Shown: piece by piece, positions 30,814 to 41,184 of the stretch
Numbering within the stretch: the stretch's first letter is position 1
How the letters are laid out: each line of letters opens with the position of its first letter
Origin: Gracilaria gracilis
Taxonomy: Eukaryota > Rhodophyta > Florideophyceae > Gracilariales > Gracilariaceae
DNA length: 64,000 nt
Assembly: GCA_030374805.1 (NCBI GenBank)
Contig: JARGSG010000051.1
Coordinates: forward strand, 310,001-374,000
Direction of reading: 5' to 3'
Translations under genes and position numbers: made by a program
Notes under the pieces: model-generated
The model's database searches: none
The model's input: the letters and a program-made list of their open reading frames with translations, nothing else
What the model was told of the DNA's origin: nothing

Positions 30814-31137
30814 GGGTCTTTCTACACATCCGTACCAGCCGTTCTGGCGTGCCGGCGTGCCGGAACGTGTGGCGTAACTATTGGCTATTTTGGAAATTGG
30901 ATCCCTTTCAAGCAACTCCATCTAGATCTAAAGCAATCGTAAGCTTTCAAATTCAAATGGTCGATTGCCTTTCAGCACCTACAAGGATCGCATAAATTCA
31001 CAGTAGATAGGGCAAACTCGCTCTGCATGCAGTCTATAATCTCCCCTCGCTCACCCCCCCATCCCCCCCTCCCCGTGAAACCCCCACATCTTCCTCCGTC
31101 GAAAACCCCGTAACTCCGTTTTCTACCTGATTTTAGC
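30814..31137. other. Left terminal region of the Harbinger-type element
   Basis: Terminal inverted repeat followed by a C-rich stretch (about 31045-31085) just before the SAP-like gene. No gene seen; probable promoter of that gene. Confidence 0.55.
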
Positions 31138-32701
31138 ATGGAGCTCCGTGAGACACCAACACGGGTTGCAAGCCGAAAACGACGGCTCTCTCAAGAGCAG
31201 TCATTGTCCAACCACCCACCTTCACACCTTTCGCCGCAACCACGGTCTCCGCAAACGACCCCAATTGCAGCCAACAATACCGACTTCGTTCAAGTCCCCG
31301 TTCTAGACCCCGTGCATACTCAACAACCTCATCCCACATTAATTGAACAAAACAGCCACCCCGGCTCTTATAATATCGTTGAGCCGCATTCTTCGCCGGT
31401 TATTGGTAATGCGTCATCAGATGCACAGACAGTGTGCCCCGAACCATGCCCCGTGTATACGGAATTGGATTATCTTTACACCTATCTTGCCAGGAAGAAC
31501 AAAACGGAACTACAGAACTTAGCAAAAGCTTTTTGTGTCACTAAAAGAAAGAAGAAGGCCGAATTAATCGCAAGGATTATGTTGAAGGCCCGCAAGATGG
31601 CCATACTGGGTGATTCATTAGAAAGTTGGTTTTCTGATGAGAGAGCATTGCAAGAGTTTCGTGACATGGTCAAATCAGTTTTAATTGTGGAGTCGTGCAG
31701 GGAAGAAAAAGATCTCCTTGGAGATGTTGGGCAGCGTGACCGCGATTGGTGGACCAGGGAATTGGAACGTGTTCGAGCAAGTGTCTGCGAAGCCCAAAAT
31801 CATGGACAGCAGGAACAAGATGTTGATGCAGGATTGACTGACAGGGGTACCGAATTTTTTCACTAACGTGAGTTCGCCGCGGCTGGTTATTATCATTCGT
31901 GATGACCGAAACGACAAGAAGAGCATTACGACGCGCTGTTTGGTTCCCCTCTTACTCGCCGAGAACTAGATGACAGGGTCTCGAGAGATGACTTTTTTGA
32001 GGTTGTCGCAAATCGTTTTAACGACAGTGCGTTAATAACGAGAATGAACTTGAGCAGTGTTCTCGACCGCATCGACCCAGCACTACCGACACTAGCACAC
32101 AGATCTGCCTCGCTATTAAAGCGGCACTACCAGGACGCGAGAAAGGACTTCACGTTCTTTTATGATATGTGGTCGGCTTCGGGGCAAAATGATCCAGAGA
32201 GATTCCTCTGACTTTCTTGTGAAACACTCGGATAGCACTTTGATGACTGCGTCAGCGCGTGCTATGATACTCTTCAAAGTGATGCGGTGTGGAACAAAGG
32301 AAGAGGATACTGAACTAATTCATTTGTTCTCGAAGGTGATGGAAGAGGGGGTCGGGTTTGATGCCGGGATAGATGGGGATGATGGCGAAGACGAAGCTCA
32401 AAGTTTACATGTACGAAAGAAGAGGCGTTCTAATGACTCTTCGGTTTTAGAGAAAAAGCTAGAGAAGCTTGTGGACATCACGACTTCGACCGTGAAGGGT
32501 TCACAAGCCCAGAAATCAGGGTTTGATGGAGCTTATGTCAAGCAGCAACTGGACATGGTTCGGTCCGAAATACAGTGCCGTTCTCATAATCAGAGTACAG
32601 GAAGTGAGAATATTAAGGAGATGAAGGAGTTTGTTGAAACTTGGTCTGATAAGCTCTTTGACAAAGTGAAGAACAACCTACCCGCTTTCTTCGATGAGTA
32701 G
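31138..32701 (+). pseudogene. SAP-domain-like DNA-binding protein gene, interrupted
   Basis: The first block (31138-31866) starts MELRETPTRVASRKRRLS, Pro/Ser-rich, then about residues 115-150 LARKNKTELQNLAKAFCVTKRKKKAELIARIML, which has the two-helix pattern of a SAP domain (a DNA-binding motif of nuclear scaffold proteins). The same frame resumes at 31921 (HYDALFGSPLTRRELDDRV...) and runs to about 32208; then another frame carries on (SDFLVKHSDSTLMTASARAM...) to the stop at 32701. So there are stops around 31864-31905 and one apparent 1-base shift near 32205. Either an intron plus an indel, or decay. Acidic and coiled-coil stretches follow. It may be the element's accessory DNA-binding protein in place of the usual Myb-like one. 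Confidence 0.6.
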
Positions 32702-32864
32702 AGTACGCACTTTGCATGAAGAACTATCAGAAATGAGGTACTCTCAATCGTGGAAATAATTAGTAAGGGGCTCGCACCATTTGCGTAGAGAAACTACGAT
32801 TGCATGACTTACCAAGGGTACAGCGGTAGCCTATTGCTAGCCCAACCCACCTAGTTGCAGCTCT
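32702..32864. other. Short gap between convergent genes
   Basis: 163 bp between the SAP-like gene and the polymerase subunit stop. Nothing recognised. Confidence 0.5.
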
Positions 32865-34780
32865 TCAAGCAAGGACTGTCACAAATGTGTTTGAATCATC
32901 TACCCTTATCTTCCCACTTAGGCCGAGATTCACAGCAATGGCACCGCCGTCAACACTCCTGGCAAATGCTTTCGACTTGGACGGCATGATGATCACGTCG
33001 ACAGTATCACCAGTGTCCACGTTCATGTTACCCAGACGGTCCAGAAAGTTCGTGTCCAGAGGCACTGAGTTGCTTGGCGGGATGGTTGGGTAGAACGAGA
33101 GTTGCCTCAACATGTGGGATACAATAGAGCCCAAGTGATCTTGCTTGTTCATGCACACACTATCAGCAGATTTATCCAAAAGCGTTGACAGCGACGATGT
33201 GCCCACAAACGAGACGTGTTGCCCGTCTTTCGCGCCCACCCGTAACACGGATGGGTTTGGGTGCAGATGAATGTTCCGATCTTGTTGTTTATACGGCCAG
33301 CAGAAAGCTGGTTGGGGACAAACAAAGTCGTGGTGAACGTCTTCCAGTGCTGGAATCAGCACAAATTGCGAAACCGTGTCGCCGCTGTCCGCCATCCTGG
33401 ATATCGTCGCTTGTAGCAGAGGGATAACTCGAGAAGCCAACAGTTGACCAAACGGCATCGGGGTTTGTTCGGAGATGTGTTGGTTAGATTCCTCTACAAA
33501 TGGACCGGTTAAGATGACAACGTCTGGTTTGTTGCGCTTAATGATCTGTAGAAGATCCGTGAGAGGCTCGTACTTGAGATTGGACGAACAGGTAAACGGT
33601 CCCGCTGCCACGACGAGGTTGGCATACGATTGGGCGTCTTGGTCTGCCGACGTGCTCGGTTGGATTTCATCGTCATGTTCTATCTTAGCTTGATGTTCAC
33701 CGTTGGGGACGCAACGTCGCTATTTGGGTGTTTGCATGGCGTTATCGTAGATGGCATGTACGTCAGACAGTCTGCTGTTGGTGTTAACGCCCTCGACGAC
33801 GACAATCATGCCCGGGTTTATAGACAACGGATGCTCGTTCTCGACAAGCCTATTGAGATTGAGTTTGATTCGGTTTCCATCTTCGTTCTCCAGAACGACG
33901 GACTGGATATTAACCGACCCCTTCGAAGATGCATCATTCTCCTCCAGCTCAGTTGTGATATGACCAGCGATGAGAACAGTGGCGGGACTGTGGTCCAGCA
34001 AGTTGGCGGACGACAAGGGAGGCATTTGCTCTGCACGCAGCAGCTTGACTCGCTTGAGGATGTGCTCTGTGAGGGTTTGCATATGACTACGCACATCGTT
34101 AATGCGCTGGCGTAGAAGGTTGGTCATATACGTGGTGCGCTCACGGTCAACGGGGCTGAGCGACTGCACGGACACAGCGCTACGCACATGGACAGACATT
34201 GGGTTATGCAGAGTAGCTTGAGAGTTATCCAGCGACGCTTGCACGCGTCCCGTGCCCGTACGTTTCGCATACTCGTTATCGAGCAAGTCATCTCCCGGCA
34301 GCGGTTCATCCTAAAGCAACCCAGTGCGCTTCGACTGGGTGACAGATTGCTCAAGCGCATTGCTCAAGTCACGAACAATCACAAGTTAATGTCGTGGGTG
34401 ACCAGCGGCTCATCCTCGACCAACGCCCTCATCACAGTATTTGAACAGATCGACCTCAAAAAAGTCATCCGTGTGGTTAATACGCGTGGGAGTGGGGGTG
34501 GGGAGGGAAGCAACGATTGCGGCGAGCGCTTGGGCGTGAGCTTTGAATTGGACACAGGCTTTGATCAAGCAACGTGCAGCGCCTTTTGCCTCAGATGGGC
34601 GACGAAGTCGCTGAGCTCCTGCTCCGTTGGCACGCCCGTGGACTTGGCGTTGGAGAGCGCCCATGCCTCCCACTTGCAGTCGAGCTGATCGGACGTGAGC
34701 GTGTTCTGTTCGCACGCGGCGTGCGCAATGTGGCATAGCGCTTTCGGCAGCACGCAACCGCCGAGTGAGAAACTGTGCAT
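32865..34780 (-). pseudogene. POLA2: DNA polymerase alpha subunit B (POLA2)-like, captured copy
   Basis: Clear POLA2 order. N-terminal helical domain from ATG 34780 (MHSFSLGG ... LTSDQLDCKWEAWALSN). Linker LLDNEYAKRTGTGRVQASL at 34286. OB fold (TELEENDASSKGSVNIQSVVLENEDG ... MIVVVEGVN). Calcineurin-like phosphodiesterase fold (KPDVVILTGPF, PALEDVHHDFVCPQPAF, SFYPTIPP, VDVIIMPS) to 32865. This subunit tethers primase-polymerase alpha and is inactive as an esterase. The last two blocks share one frame, split by a single in-frame TAG at about 33720. The N-terminal shift can be fixed by a 119-nt GT-AG intron (34573-34455, branch-like TATTAAC), and stops near 34410-34311 by a second of 114 nt, though that leaves a 30-nt exon. 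Hence a nearly complete, probably dying copy; a base error is the alternative. Confidence 0.85.
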
Positions 34781-35671
34781 GATGGCGACGAGGAAGACGA
34801 CGACCCCACAGCCCTGGGGCCCAAGGGTAGCGGTATACCACCGTCTCCACCGAGGCGGGTACCGTTGGTATACGCTCCCGTGGGTCCGCAAGGCACGGCG
34901 CAGCTGCTGCGGTTTGGTGCGCGCGCCACGCGTTTTGACGGGAAAGCAAACGCAACGTGTTCGCGCGTGCGCGCGCCGACGCTGTGACCCGCGCGCGACG
35001 ACGCTGTGACCGTCGCGCGCGCGCGTGCGCCAGCCTTCAGCGCGCACAGCGAGCGCAGGCGGCGCGAATCGGCACGCGTTCAAATGGGCGGCGCGCGCCC
35101 GCGATCGCTGCGCCGCAACGGGCCGAAGCGCAAACAGCCACCAATCAGCGGCATCCACGTGCATAGCGAGCGCGGACACGACAGCGCGTTGGAACGCGCA
35201 GCGTGTGGCGGAGCGACGGCGCCCGTGTGCGACGTACGCGTCGTATGTCGCGCCCCATGCGCAGCGCGCGCGTGTGCGCCACCGCACGCCGCGCCCCCCC
35301 TGCCGACCGCCCACCCCCCGCACCCGCCGCCCGCCGCCCGCCACCGCCGCGCGCGCGCTGCTGCAGTTGCTGTGCGCGCTTGTCGACGCGCTGCGCTCGC
35401 CTCTTCTTTTTGTATCTTCGCGCGCGCCACTTGCGCCACCGACTGTCTGCAGCGCCTTTTTCTTTCCGCTCTCATACGTCGTCGTCGTCGTCGTCGTGCC
35501 CGTTGCCTTTCGTCGTGCTCGTCGCATTCGTCGCCGTTGCTCGCAGCTTGTTTCCCGCCACACACACGCACGCACCCTCAACTACAGCACGTTATCCCAG
35601 CCGCTGCGTCCTGGTGCTCGTCGTCGTCGTCGTCACCGTCGTCGCCGTCGTCGTCGTCTCCCGTCGGCGTC
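34781..35671. other. Extremely GC-rich divergent intergenic region
   Basis: About 0.9 kb between two divergent genes, dominated by CpG-rich GCGCGC runs and CGT/GTC trinucleotide tracts (35480-35530, 35620-35660). Long Arg- or Ala-rich open frames on both strands are by-products of this composition. Probable bidirectional promoter of the captured genes. Composition is unlike the rest of the window. Confidence 0.65.
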
Positions 35672-36829
35672 ATGCAGACCACGCCGCTCGCAGTGGATGA
35701 CAGCATAGCTGTCGCGCTGCCGCCTGCCGTCGCCGTCATCAAGTCGCTCAAGTTTTCGCCGCAACAGTCGCTGTTTGACAAGCAGGTCATGCACGCATGG
35801 GAGGCTGACTATTGTCTACACGCGCACGCCGTCGTGCTGGCCGACTCCATTGCCCATCAGGCGTTGCAACTCTCCACCACCACCACGCAGCCTGCGCACG
35901 TGCTCCTGCCGTCCTTGTCGTCTCGTTCCGAGTTGCTGCAGTCCATGTGCGCGCTGCAGCGCAATATCCAAAGGCGTTGCAGGCGCGCGTCAACAACATG
36001 CTCGTGAAGCCGCGTTCGTACCGCTTGTCGCATCGCCGGCAGCTGTCAGAGCCGGAACTGCGCGCCTTTGTCTTCATCATTCTCAATTGCGTCGGCGTGG
36101 AAGGGCCGTTGCCGTGTGAGCGACGATCGTCCTCTCGCCATCGTTCCGATCTGTTCAACTGCCGCAACTTTGCAGAAATGGATGGCGACCAGGTGCTTCA
36201 CTTCCTGTCCCCGAGCAGGAAGCACTTCACGCAGGGCCTGTTGGAAGTAGACGATGAGTTTGCCGCCATGTACAACGAGAACAAGTTCCGCGCGGCGAGG
36301 GAGGTGCTCAAGGCCGTCTACGGCTGCTCTCTCACCGTTGACGAGGCCATGACGCTGGGCGCTTCTGTCATTGCGGAGGTGCTCGCTGAGGAGCCGGGCA
36401 GTGTCGTTGGCGCCGATGCGCAATTCACACCCGCCACTCTGTCGAAGCCCATCCCGGGCATTGCTGATGTTCACCTCAGCAATACGTTTCGCAACCAAAA
36501 CGGCAGCAGGAATCGCACCACCGACGACTCGGGAATGCTTGAGTTTTTGTGCGAATTGCGAATGGAGGACGAGAAGAGGCTGGCTACTACTGATGTTGTT
36601 GATACGCGTGCGCCTTCCAACGAGGGCGGAAAGCAATCCAACTCCCCTGTTGTAGAAAACGGCGAAAAGCCCGACAGCAATGAAGAGGAAACGCCGGTCG
36701 AAACGGACGTTGACCCGTTCCAAGATGATATGGATTACTTGAAGGATGGGTTTGAAGTTGTTCAAGAGGCGTGTAAAGTGCACAACTTTCGCGAGAAGAG
36801 CAATGAAGAGGATCGGTACACCAGCACAA
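35672..36829 (+). CDS. Unknown N-terminal region in frame with NRAMP
   Basis: From ATG 35672 (MQTTPLAVDDSIAVALPPAVAVIKSLKFSPQQ) a frame runs to about 35970. There coding character passes to the next frame (KALQARVNNMLVKPRSYRLSHRRQLSEPELRAFVFIILNCVG), so an indel or tiny intron lies near 35965-35985. The following 330 residues (DGDQVLHFLSPSRKHFTQGLLEVDDEFAAMYNENKFRAAREVLKAVYG...) look helical and soluble, then acidic (EEETPVETDVDPFQDD). I do not recognise the family. GC-rich codons like the gap upstream. It continues without a stop into the NRAMP part. Either a gene fusion made by capture, or a separate gene whose last exon splices elsewhere. Confidence 0.5.
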
Positions 36830-38167
36830 AACTTATTCTGGCCAACTTTATGGCTCTCTTACAACAAGTCCTCGCGGCGAGAATGGGAATCGTTACTCGT
36901 GCACATCTCGCAGAGCTTTGTCGAGATGAATATCCCCGATTCGCAACGTATGCTCTTTGGGTCATGGCAGAACTCGCAATCATTGCCACAGACCTTACTG
37001 AAGTTTTGGGAACTGCGATTGGCATTCATCTACTTTTCGGCCTACCTCTCATGGCCGGTGTCGTAATCACAGCACTAGACACGTTCTTGCTGCTAAGCGC
37101 TCAAAACCAAGGCATGAGACGCATAGAGCAAGTGATCTTCATGTTTCTGGTAGTGATATCCTTCTGTTTCGTTTTGGAGCTCTTCATGTCCAAACCCAGT
37201 GTTTCCGGAGTACTGGGTGGAGTTTTTGTCCCACGCCTCGACACGTCGAGCCTGTACTTTGCCACAGGCATTGTTGGAGCAACTGGTACGCCATATAACT
37301 TTTATTTGCACTCTGCGTTGGTCATCGAGCGTGTTCCAGATCGATCCCGTGAGACTCTGCAATCCGAGTGCCGATACAACCTTATTGACACTAACATTGC
37401 TCTTAACGCTGCATTATTCATCAACTGTGCCATTCTAATCATTGCGGCCGCCAACTTCTGCACAAAGGGGATTGAAGTTACTACTCTTTCGAAAGCGTAT
37501 CATCTTCTCGAAAACACAGGCTTCAAAGTTGGTAAGCTAGAAGTTGCTCCTTTACTGTTCGGGGTAGCGCTTATAGCATCAGGCCAAAGCTCTACGCTAT
37601 GCGGAACTGTAGCAGAGCAATACGTCATGGAAGGGTTTCTTGATCTTCGCGCTCCACCAGTTATTCGTCGGCTTGTTACACGTCTCATCGCCATTATCCC
37701 TGCTCTGGTTGTCATCTCCATCATGGGCGATACCGGGACTTACCAACTGCTCATCTTTTGTCAGGTCGTACTTTCTCTTCAACTCCCATTTGCTATTGTT
37801 CCAATGATACGATTTATAAATTCCACGCGAAGAATGAATGAGTTCAAGAACTCGAAGTTCGTGTCTATGCTAGCATGGGCTGCTGCAGGAATCACTGTCT
37901 GTCTTAATATATGCGTTCGTGCTTCATTCGATAATTCAGGGGGTCCAGTCGAGTCATGTAGGATTGAAGCTCCTCACTCTTGCATGCATTGCGCCGCTCT
38001 TCGTGGCCATAATGATATTTCTTGCATGGATCGCGTTCAGAACAGAAACTGGAGGATCAGGCCCAGTCAAGAGGGTTGAAGATGAATATGACTTCGTGTC
38101 GGAAGATGGATTTGAGTTATATTCGTTAGGGTCTCCTGTCGGGAGCCTGCCGACCCGTCTCCGATGA
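36830..38167 (+). pseudogene. NRAMP metal-ion transporter, lacks first membrane segment
   Basis: Natural-resistance-associated macrophage protein family: proton-coupled uptake of Mn2+/Fe2+ and related ions. Begins in transmembrane helix 2 (LANFMALLQQVLAARMGIVTRAHLAELCRDEYP). Helix 3 follows (ALWVMAELAIIATDLTEVLGTAIGI), the TM6 region with the metal-binding signature in the form IVGATGTPYNFYLHSAL (usual A-x-I-M-P-H-N; here GTPYN, Met replaced by Thr-Pro), and further helices. Helix 1 with its DPGN metal ligand is absent, replaced in frame by unrelated sequence. Near 37910 the frame shifts by one and helix 12 continues (LKLLTLACIAPLFVAIMIFLAWIAF) to a stop at 38165-38167. Loss of DPGN means it should not transport metal as read here, unless the first exon lies elsewhere. 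Confidence 0.85.
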
Positions 38168-38375
38168 CTGTAACGTTGCGTATCGCACCTGAAGAACCTC
38201 CAGAGCTTAACGAAGCCGTTGACTTGTATAGAACAGAAAAAGTTGCGAGGAAGCGACAATCGCAACAACAACTTAACATATGAATTGTCACTTAAACTAT
38301 TCTAAACTTTGTGTAAAAGTATTGAGGCTCCGTCGTACTGTCTTACTCTCCTGCTGAATCAGAACCTTGGTCAGC
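38168..38375. other. Gap between convergent genes
   Basis: About 200 bp between the NRAMP stop and the acidic frame's stop. No feature recognised beyond A+T-rich 3' ends. Confidence 0.45.
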
Positions 38376-38869
38376 CTAAGGCATCCAGTTTGAGTCTTCG
38401 ACAAGAGAATTTCGAACCAAGGTCTTTATATCTAATCGCTTGACCCCTTCGGCTGGTTCTATGTGGCTTTCATCATCAGAATCTTCAAAGTTATCAGTGT
38501 GTTCACTTGCTTCTCCCGCATCAATCTTGCCACGCGGTTCAGAAGTTGTCTCGGTTTGCTCATTCATTTCAGCAACTTGCTTCAATTCGTTTTGTCCTCC
38601 CTCTGAATCACGCCTTTCGGAGGCATCATTCTTCACTGAATCGCTCTCAACGTCATCCCCGGAACCTACAACATGAGGGGGACTTAGATGAGGCACAATC
38701 GATCCAGTTTCTGAAGGTCTTGGCGTCTCTTTTTCGGAAACGATTGGAACATCCTTGCGTGTAGTGTGCTTTGTCTGCCTTCCTCCCATATGTTCAGAAT
38801 GATCATCTGATATCAAAGCCTCCTCTTCATCGGCAGCCAGAACATTTACCTCTTCTGTGCGTCTCTCGT
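38376..38869 (-). CDS. Unknown acidic, disordered protein or 3' exon
   Basis: 146 aa from the first ATG (38816; MISDDHSEHMGGRQTKHTTRKDVP), with open frame further up to about 38869 (DERRTEEVNVLAADEEEAL) directly after TTAACAG, which would serve as a 3' splice site. The product is rich in Glu, Asp and Ser, with no hydrophobic core, and ends IKTLVRNSLVEDSNWMP. It lies 69 bp beyond the transposase stop in the same direction, so it may be a last exon of a longer transcript or a second element gene. Family unknown. Confidence 0.4.
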
Positions 38870-38937
38870 CCTGTTAACTCCATAAGTTGAGAGCTGAGAG
38901 AAAGAGGGCAAGCGACTGGTCAATCAGTAACCCAAAA

Positions 38938-40254
38938 TCAGGCAGTGGAGACCACGCGGGCGTACGGGCGCGTCAAGTTGAGATCTTCTACAATTTGTAC
39001 CATCTGTGATCTCTTCATAGACACCTCTGCATTATCAGAATTGCTCAATGTTCCGCAGTGTTCGTACCAATCATCCGCATGCTCTTTGACCTTGAGCATG
39101 TCCTCCCTGCTGTACTCCGAAATATCCTGCACTCCCTCTTGCTCTATAATAAAATTATGGAGCTTCATGCATACGGCGACAACACGAGTGTTCTTAGAGA
39201 GTTCAAACTTCAAACCATTTTTCAGGATAGGAAACTTGGAAACCAATATTCCAAACGCCTGCTCAACAACAATGCGCAAAGAAGAAAGATAATAATTGAA
39301 CACTTGCTCCCACGCTGATGCTTTTGACATAGGAATGGGGGTTATAAGAAATTCAGAGCACACGTAAGCCTCGTCCCCAACGATCCATATTCCTAGTGGT
39401 AGTCCTTTTTCTCTTAGATACTTACCTAGCTCTGACACGCTAAAACATAGCGAGTCATGTGTAGCACCCGAGCACTTAATAGACGCAAATAGAAAACGAT
39501 AGTCATGAGATGCGACCGCCTGAACCGGTAGTCCGTAGTACCCTTTTCTGGTAAAGAAGGAGGCAGGGTTGTATTCCTCACCTGGACAAGCAATTCTGAC
39601 CAATATACCATCTACAGCGCCTATGCAACCAGTAAATGGGCTTGGAGCGCGTCTAAACGTTTTGAAGCCATCAGCCAGTTGTCGATAACCCATGTCATTC
39701 TTCGGAAGGCCTGGAAACTTCAGTACCTTGTTGAGAACCGCACAAGTGTCGTGAAAGACCTTGTATACGGTCGATGGGCCACATTTATAGCCCTTGAATA
39801 TATCCTGATAACGTGCTCCGCCGAGGAAAGACAACGTCATCTCCAAACGACTCTGCGGAGAAATAGCCCAGTTTTTCGCCCTGCGTGCCATCTCATTATC
39901 GCGTTGAAGATGCCTACCGACCCTTGAGAGCAATCGTTTGAAACTAGATCGCTTCATACGATAAAGACTAGAGTAGCACCTTTCGTTTAAAGAGAAAGTT
40001 AATAGTTCATCGTATCGTGCAGAAAGCTTTCTAATGGGCGGAAAGAGAGATGTGCTTCGATTTCGTCGCTTGTGTCGTTGCCTGAGATAATAGGCGCCAA
40101 AAGTCATTGTTTGCGCAATAAGTGAGTGAAGGTTAGATTGATCCATAACAATTGGTTGGCAGGTGGTAATAGTATCGCAAGGAAACGTACTAACGCAGAC
40201 CATAGTGGGATCTAGATGGCATCTAAGTATAAATGTGAGCTTGTCTATCCTCAT
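38938..40254 (-). CDS. PIF/Harbinger transposase (DDE nuclease, HARBI1-like)
   Basis: 438 aa from ATG 40254; frame intact. N-terminal helical region with a helix-turn-helix-like stretch (SRLEMTLSFLGGARYQDIFKGYKCGPSTVYKVFHDTC, residues 135-171). Then the DDE_Tnp_4 nuclease: first Asp215 in CIGAVDGILV, second Asp294 in WIVGDEAYVCS, Glu331 in RIVVEQAFGIL, plus the family SGATHDSLCF and final helix AVCMKLHNFII. All three catalytic acids are present. It cuts at the 50-bp terminal repeats and pastes with a 3-bp duplication. It is the only transposase in this element and points toward its middle, starting 344 bp from the right end. Confidence 0.93.
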   Translation of the reverse strand: MRIDKLTFILRCHLDPTMVCVSTFPCDTITTCQPIVMDQSNLHSLIAQTMTFGAYYLRQRHKRRNRSTSLFPPIRKLSARYDELLTFSLNERCYSSLYRMKRSSFKRLLSRVGRHLQRDNEMARRAKNWAISPQSRLEMTLSFLGGARYQDIFKGYKCGPSTVYKVFHDTCAVLNKVLKFPGLPKNDMGYRQLADGFKTFRRAPSPFTGCIGAVDGILVRIACPGEEYNPASFFTRKGYYGLPVQAVASHDYRFLFASIKCSGATHDSLCFSVSELGKYLREKGLPLGIWIVGDEAYVCSEFLITPIPMSKASAWEQVFNYYLSSLRIVVEQAFGILVSKFPILKNGLKFELSKNTRVVAVCMKLHNFIIEQEGVQDISEYSREDMLKVKEHADDWYEHCGTLSNSDNAEVSMKRSQMVQIVEDLNLTRPYARVVSTA

Positions 40255-40598
40255 GGCTTGTTCAAATTTAAACTACCTCGTAGAAGAATGGTACGCAAAA
40301 GGCAATCAGAATAGGTTGACGGGGAGGCAGAGTTCTTTAAGGTTTGGGTTCGAAGGGAAAATGGAACAGTTGAGGGATCTAGTTGAAAGATCTCGACGGG
40401 AAGACGGCAATTGTATCTCCGAGAGCCGCTCTCTATAAGCGAATGCTTACCCTTTGCTGACACACTTTTCATGGGAAGCCGATCCGATTTAGCAAATGCT
40501 GAATGTTGAGTTTTACTAAGATTCTAAATAAAAAACGTCAAGAAAGTACTGGCACGCTGGTACGCTAGAACGGCTGGTACGGATGTGTAGAAAGACCC
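40255..40598. other. Right terminal region of the Harbinger-type element
   Basis: Transposase promoter region and terminal inverted repeat (about 40549-40598). No gene seen. Confidence 0.6.
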
Positions 40599-40601
40599 TC
40601 A

Positions 40602-41184
40602 ATGCTTATGTTACACAAAGAGGGGAGAGGCTGGAGTGGAGTACTCTCGACACTCAACAGCGAGGGCCCCAGCGGAGACCGTGTAACAAAGTCTACAACG
40701 CTCGTCGGGACGCGTCCCGTACGCGATCACAGGCGGAGTTCGGGTACTCGACGCCTGGAGTATACTCACGGGTGAGACAGAACTCAAACCCGGAAACAAG
40801 AAAGAAGACGAAGGAAAAGCAGCGGGTCCACTGGCAGGAGTTCTCTAGCTCCGGTTACCCTAGAGGTCCGAACCTCTGATCCCTGGTTACTCTCTCCAGG
40901 TGAGATGCGATATCTTCTTGACCTACCCTGCTCTGCGCACTTCAGAGCGAGGGGCTTTACAATCCGTACGAGACGTCCCAGGGAGGTTAGTAGCCAAAGA
41001 TATGCGTTCACCAGTTAGCCCCTGCTAGTCACTTGCGGGAAATCAGCGCGGTCCTTCGCGCTCGCTCGTTCGCTCGCTCGCCCAATACGCGTACCTGTCG
41101 CAGATAGGAAAACTTCTTAGAATCCAAATGAAAAGTTAGAAGAGCGTGACGTCTGCGAATAGTCGACGCTCTGGGCCCATAACC
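40602..41184 (-). other. A3 leader, LTR-proximal part
   Basis: Matches the A2 leader 3004-3590 in reverse and begins after the LTR with GGTTATGGGCCCAGAG. Interrupted at 40601 by the Harbinger-type element. Confidence 0.88.

Larger units (their letters stand above)
30814..40598. mobile_element. 9.8-kb PIF/Harbinger-type DNA transposon carrying captured genes
   Basis: Inserted in the A3 leader with the 3-bp duplication TCA (30811-30813 and 40599-40601). Terminal inverted repeats are about 50 bp, starting GGGTCTTTCTACACATCCGT, with four mismatches, all A/G transitions. A 3-bp duplication and a DDE transposase of the Harbinger type (38938-40254) agree with that superfamily, which usually prefers TWA. 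Contents left to right: SAP-like gene, DNA polymerase alpha B subunit (minus), very GC-rich gap, unknown region fused to NRAMP transporter (plus), acidic reading frame (minus), transposase (minus). At 9.8 kb it is far larger than usual autonomous elements (3-6 kb). Confidence 0.93.

Noticed and set aside
33717-33725. Reassigned TAG codon to explain the POLA2 stop
   Set aside because: Other intact genes here (oxygenase-like, reductase-like) end at TAG, so it is a normal stop.
34781-35581. Long Arg/Ala-rich frame upstream of POLA2 on the minus strand
   Set aside because: Caused by GC-rich repeats; similarity to POLA2 starts only at the ATG at 34780.
35006-35671. Upstream extension of the unknown N-terminal gene
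   Set aside because: Low-complexity product of CGT/GTC repeats; no domain character before ATG 35672.
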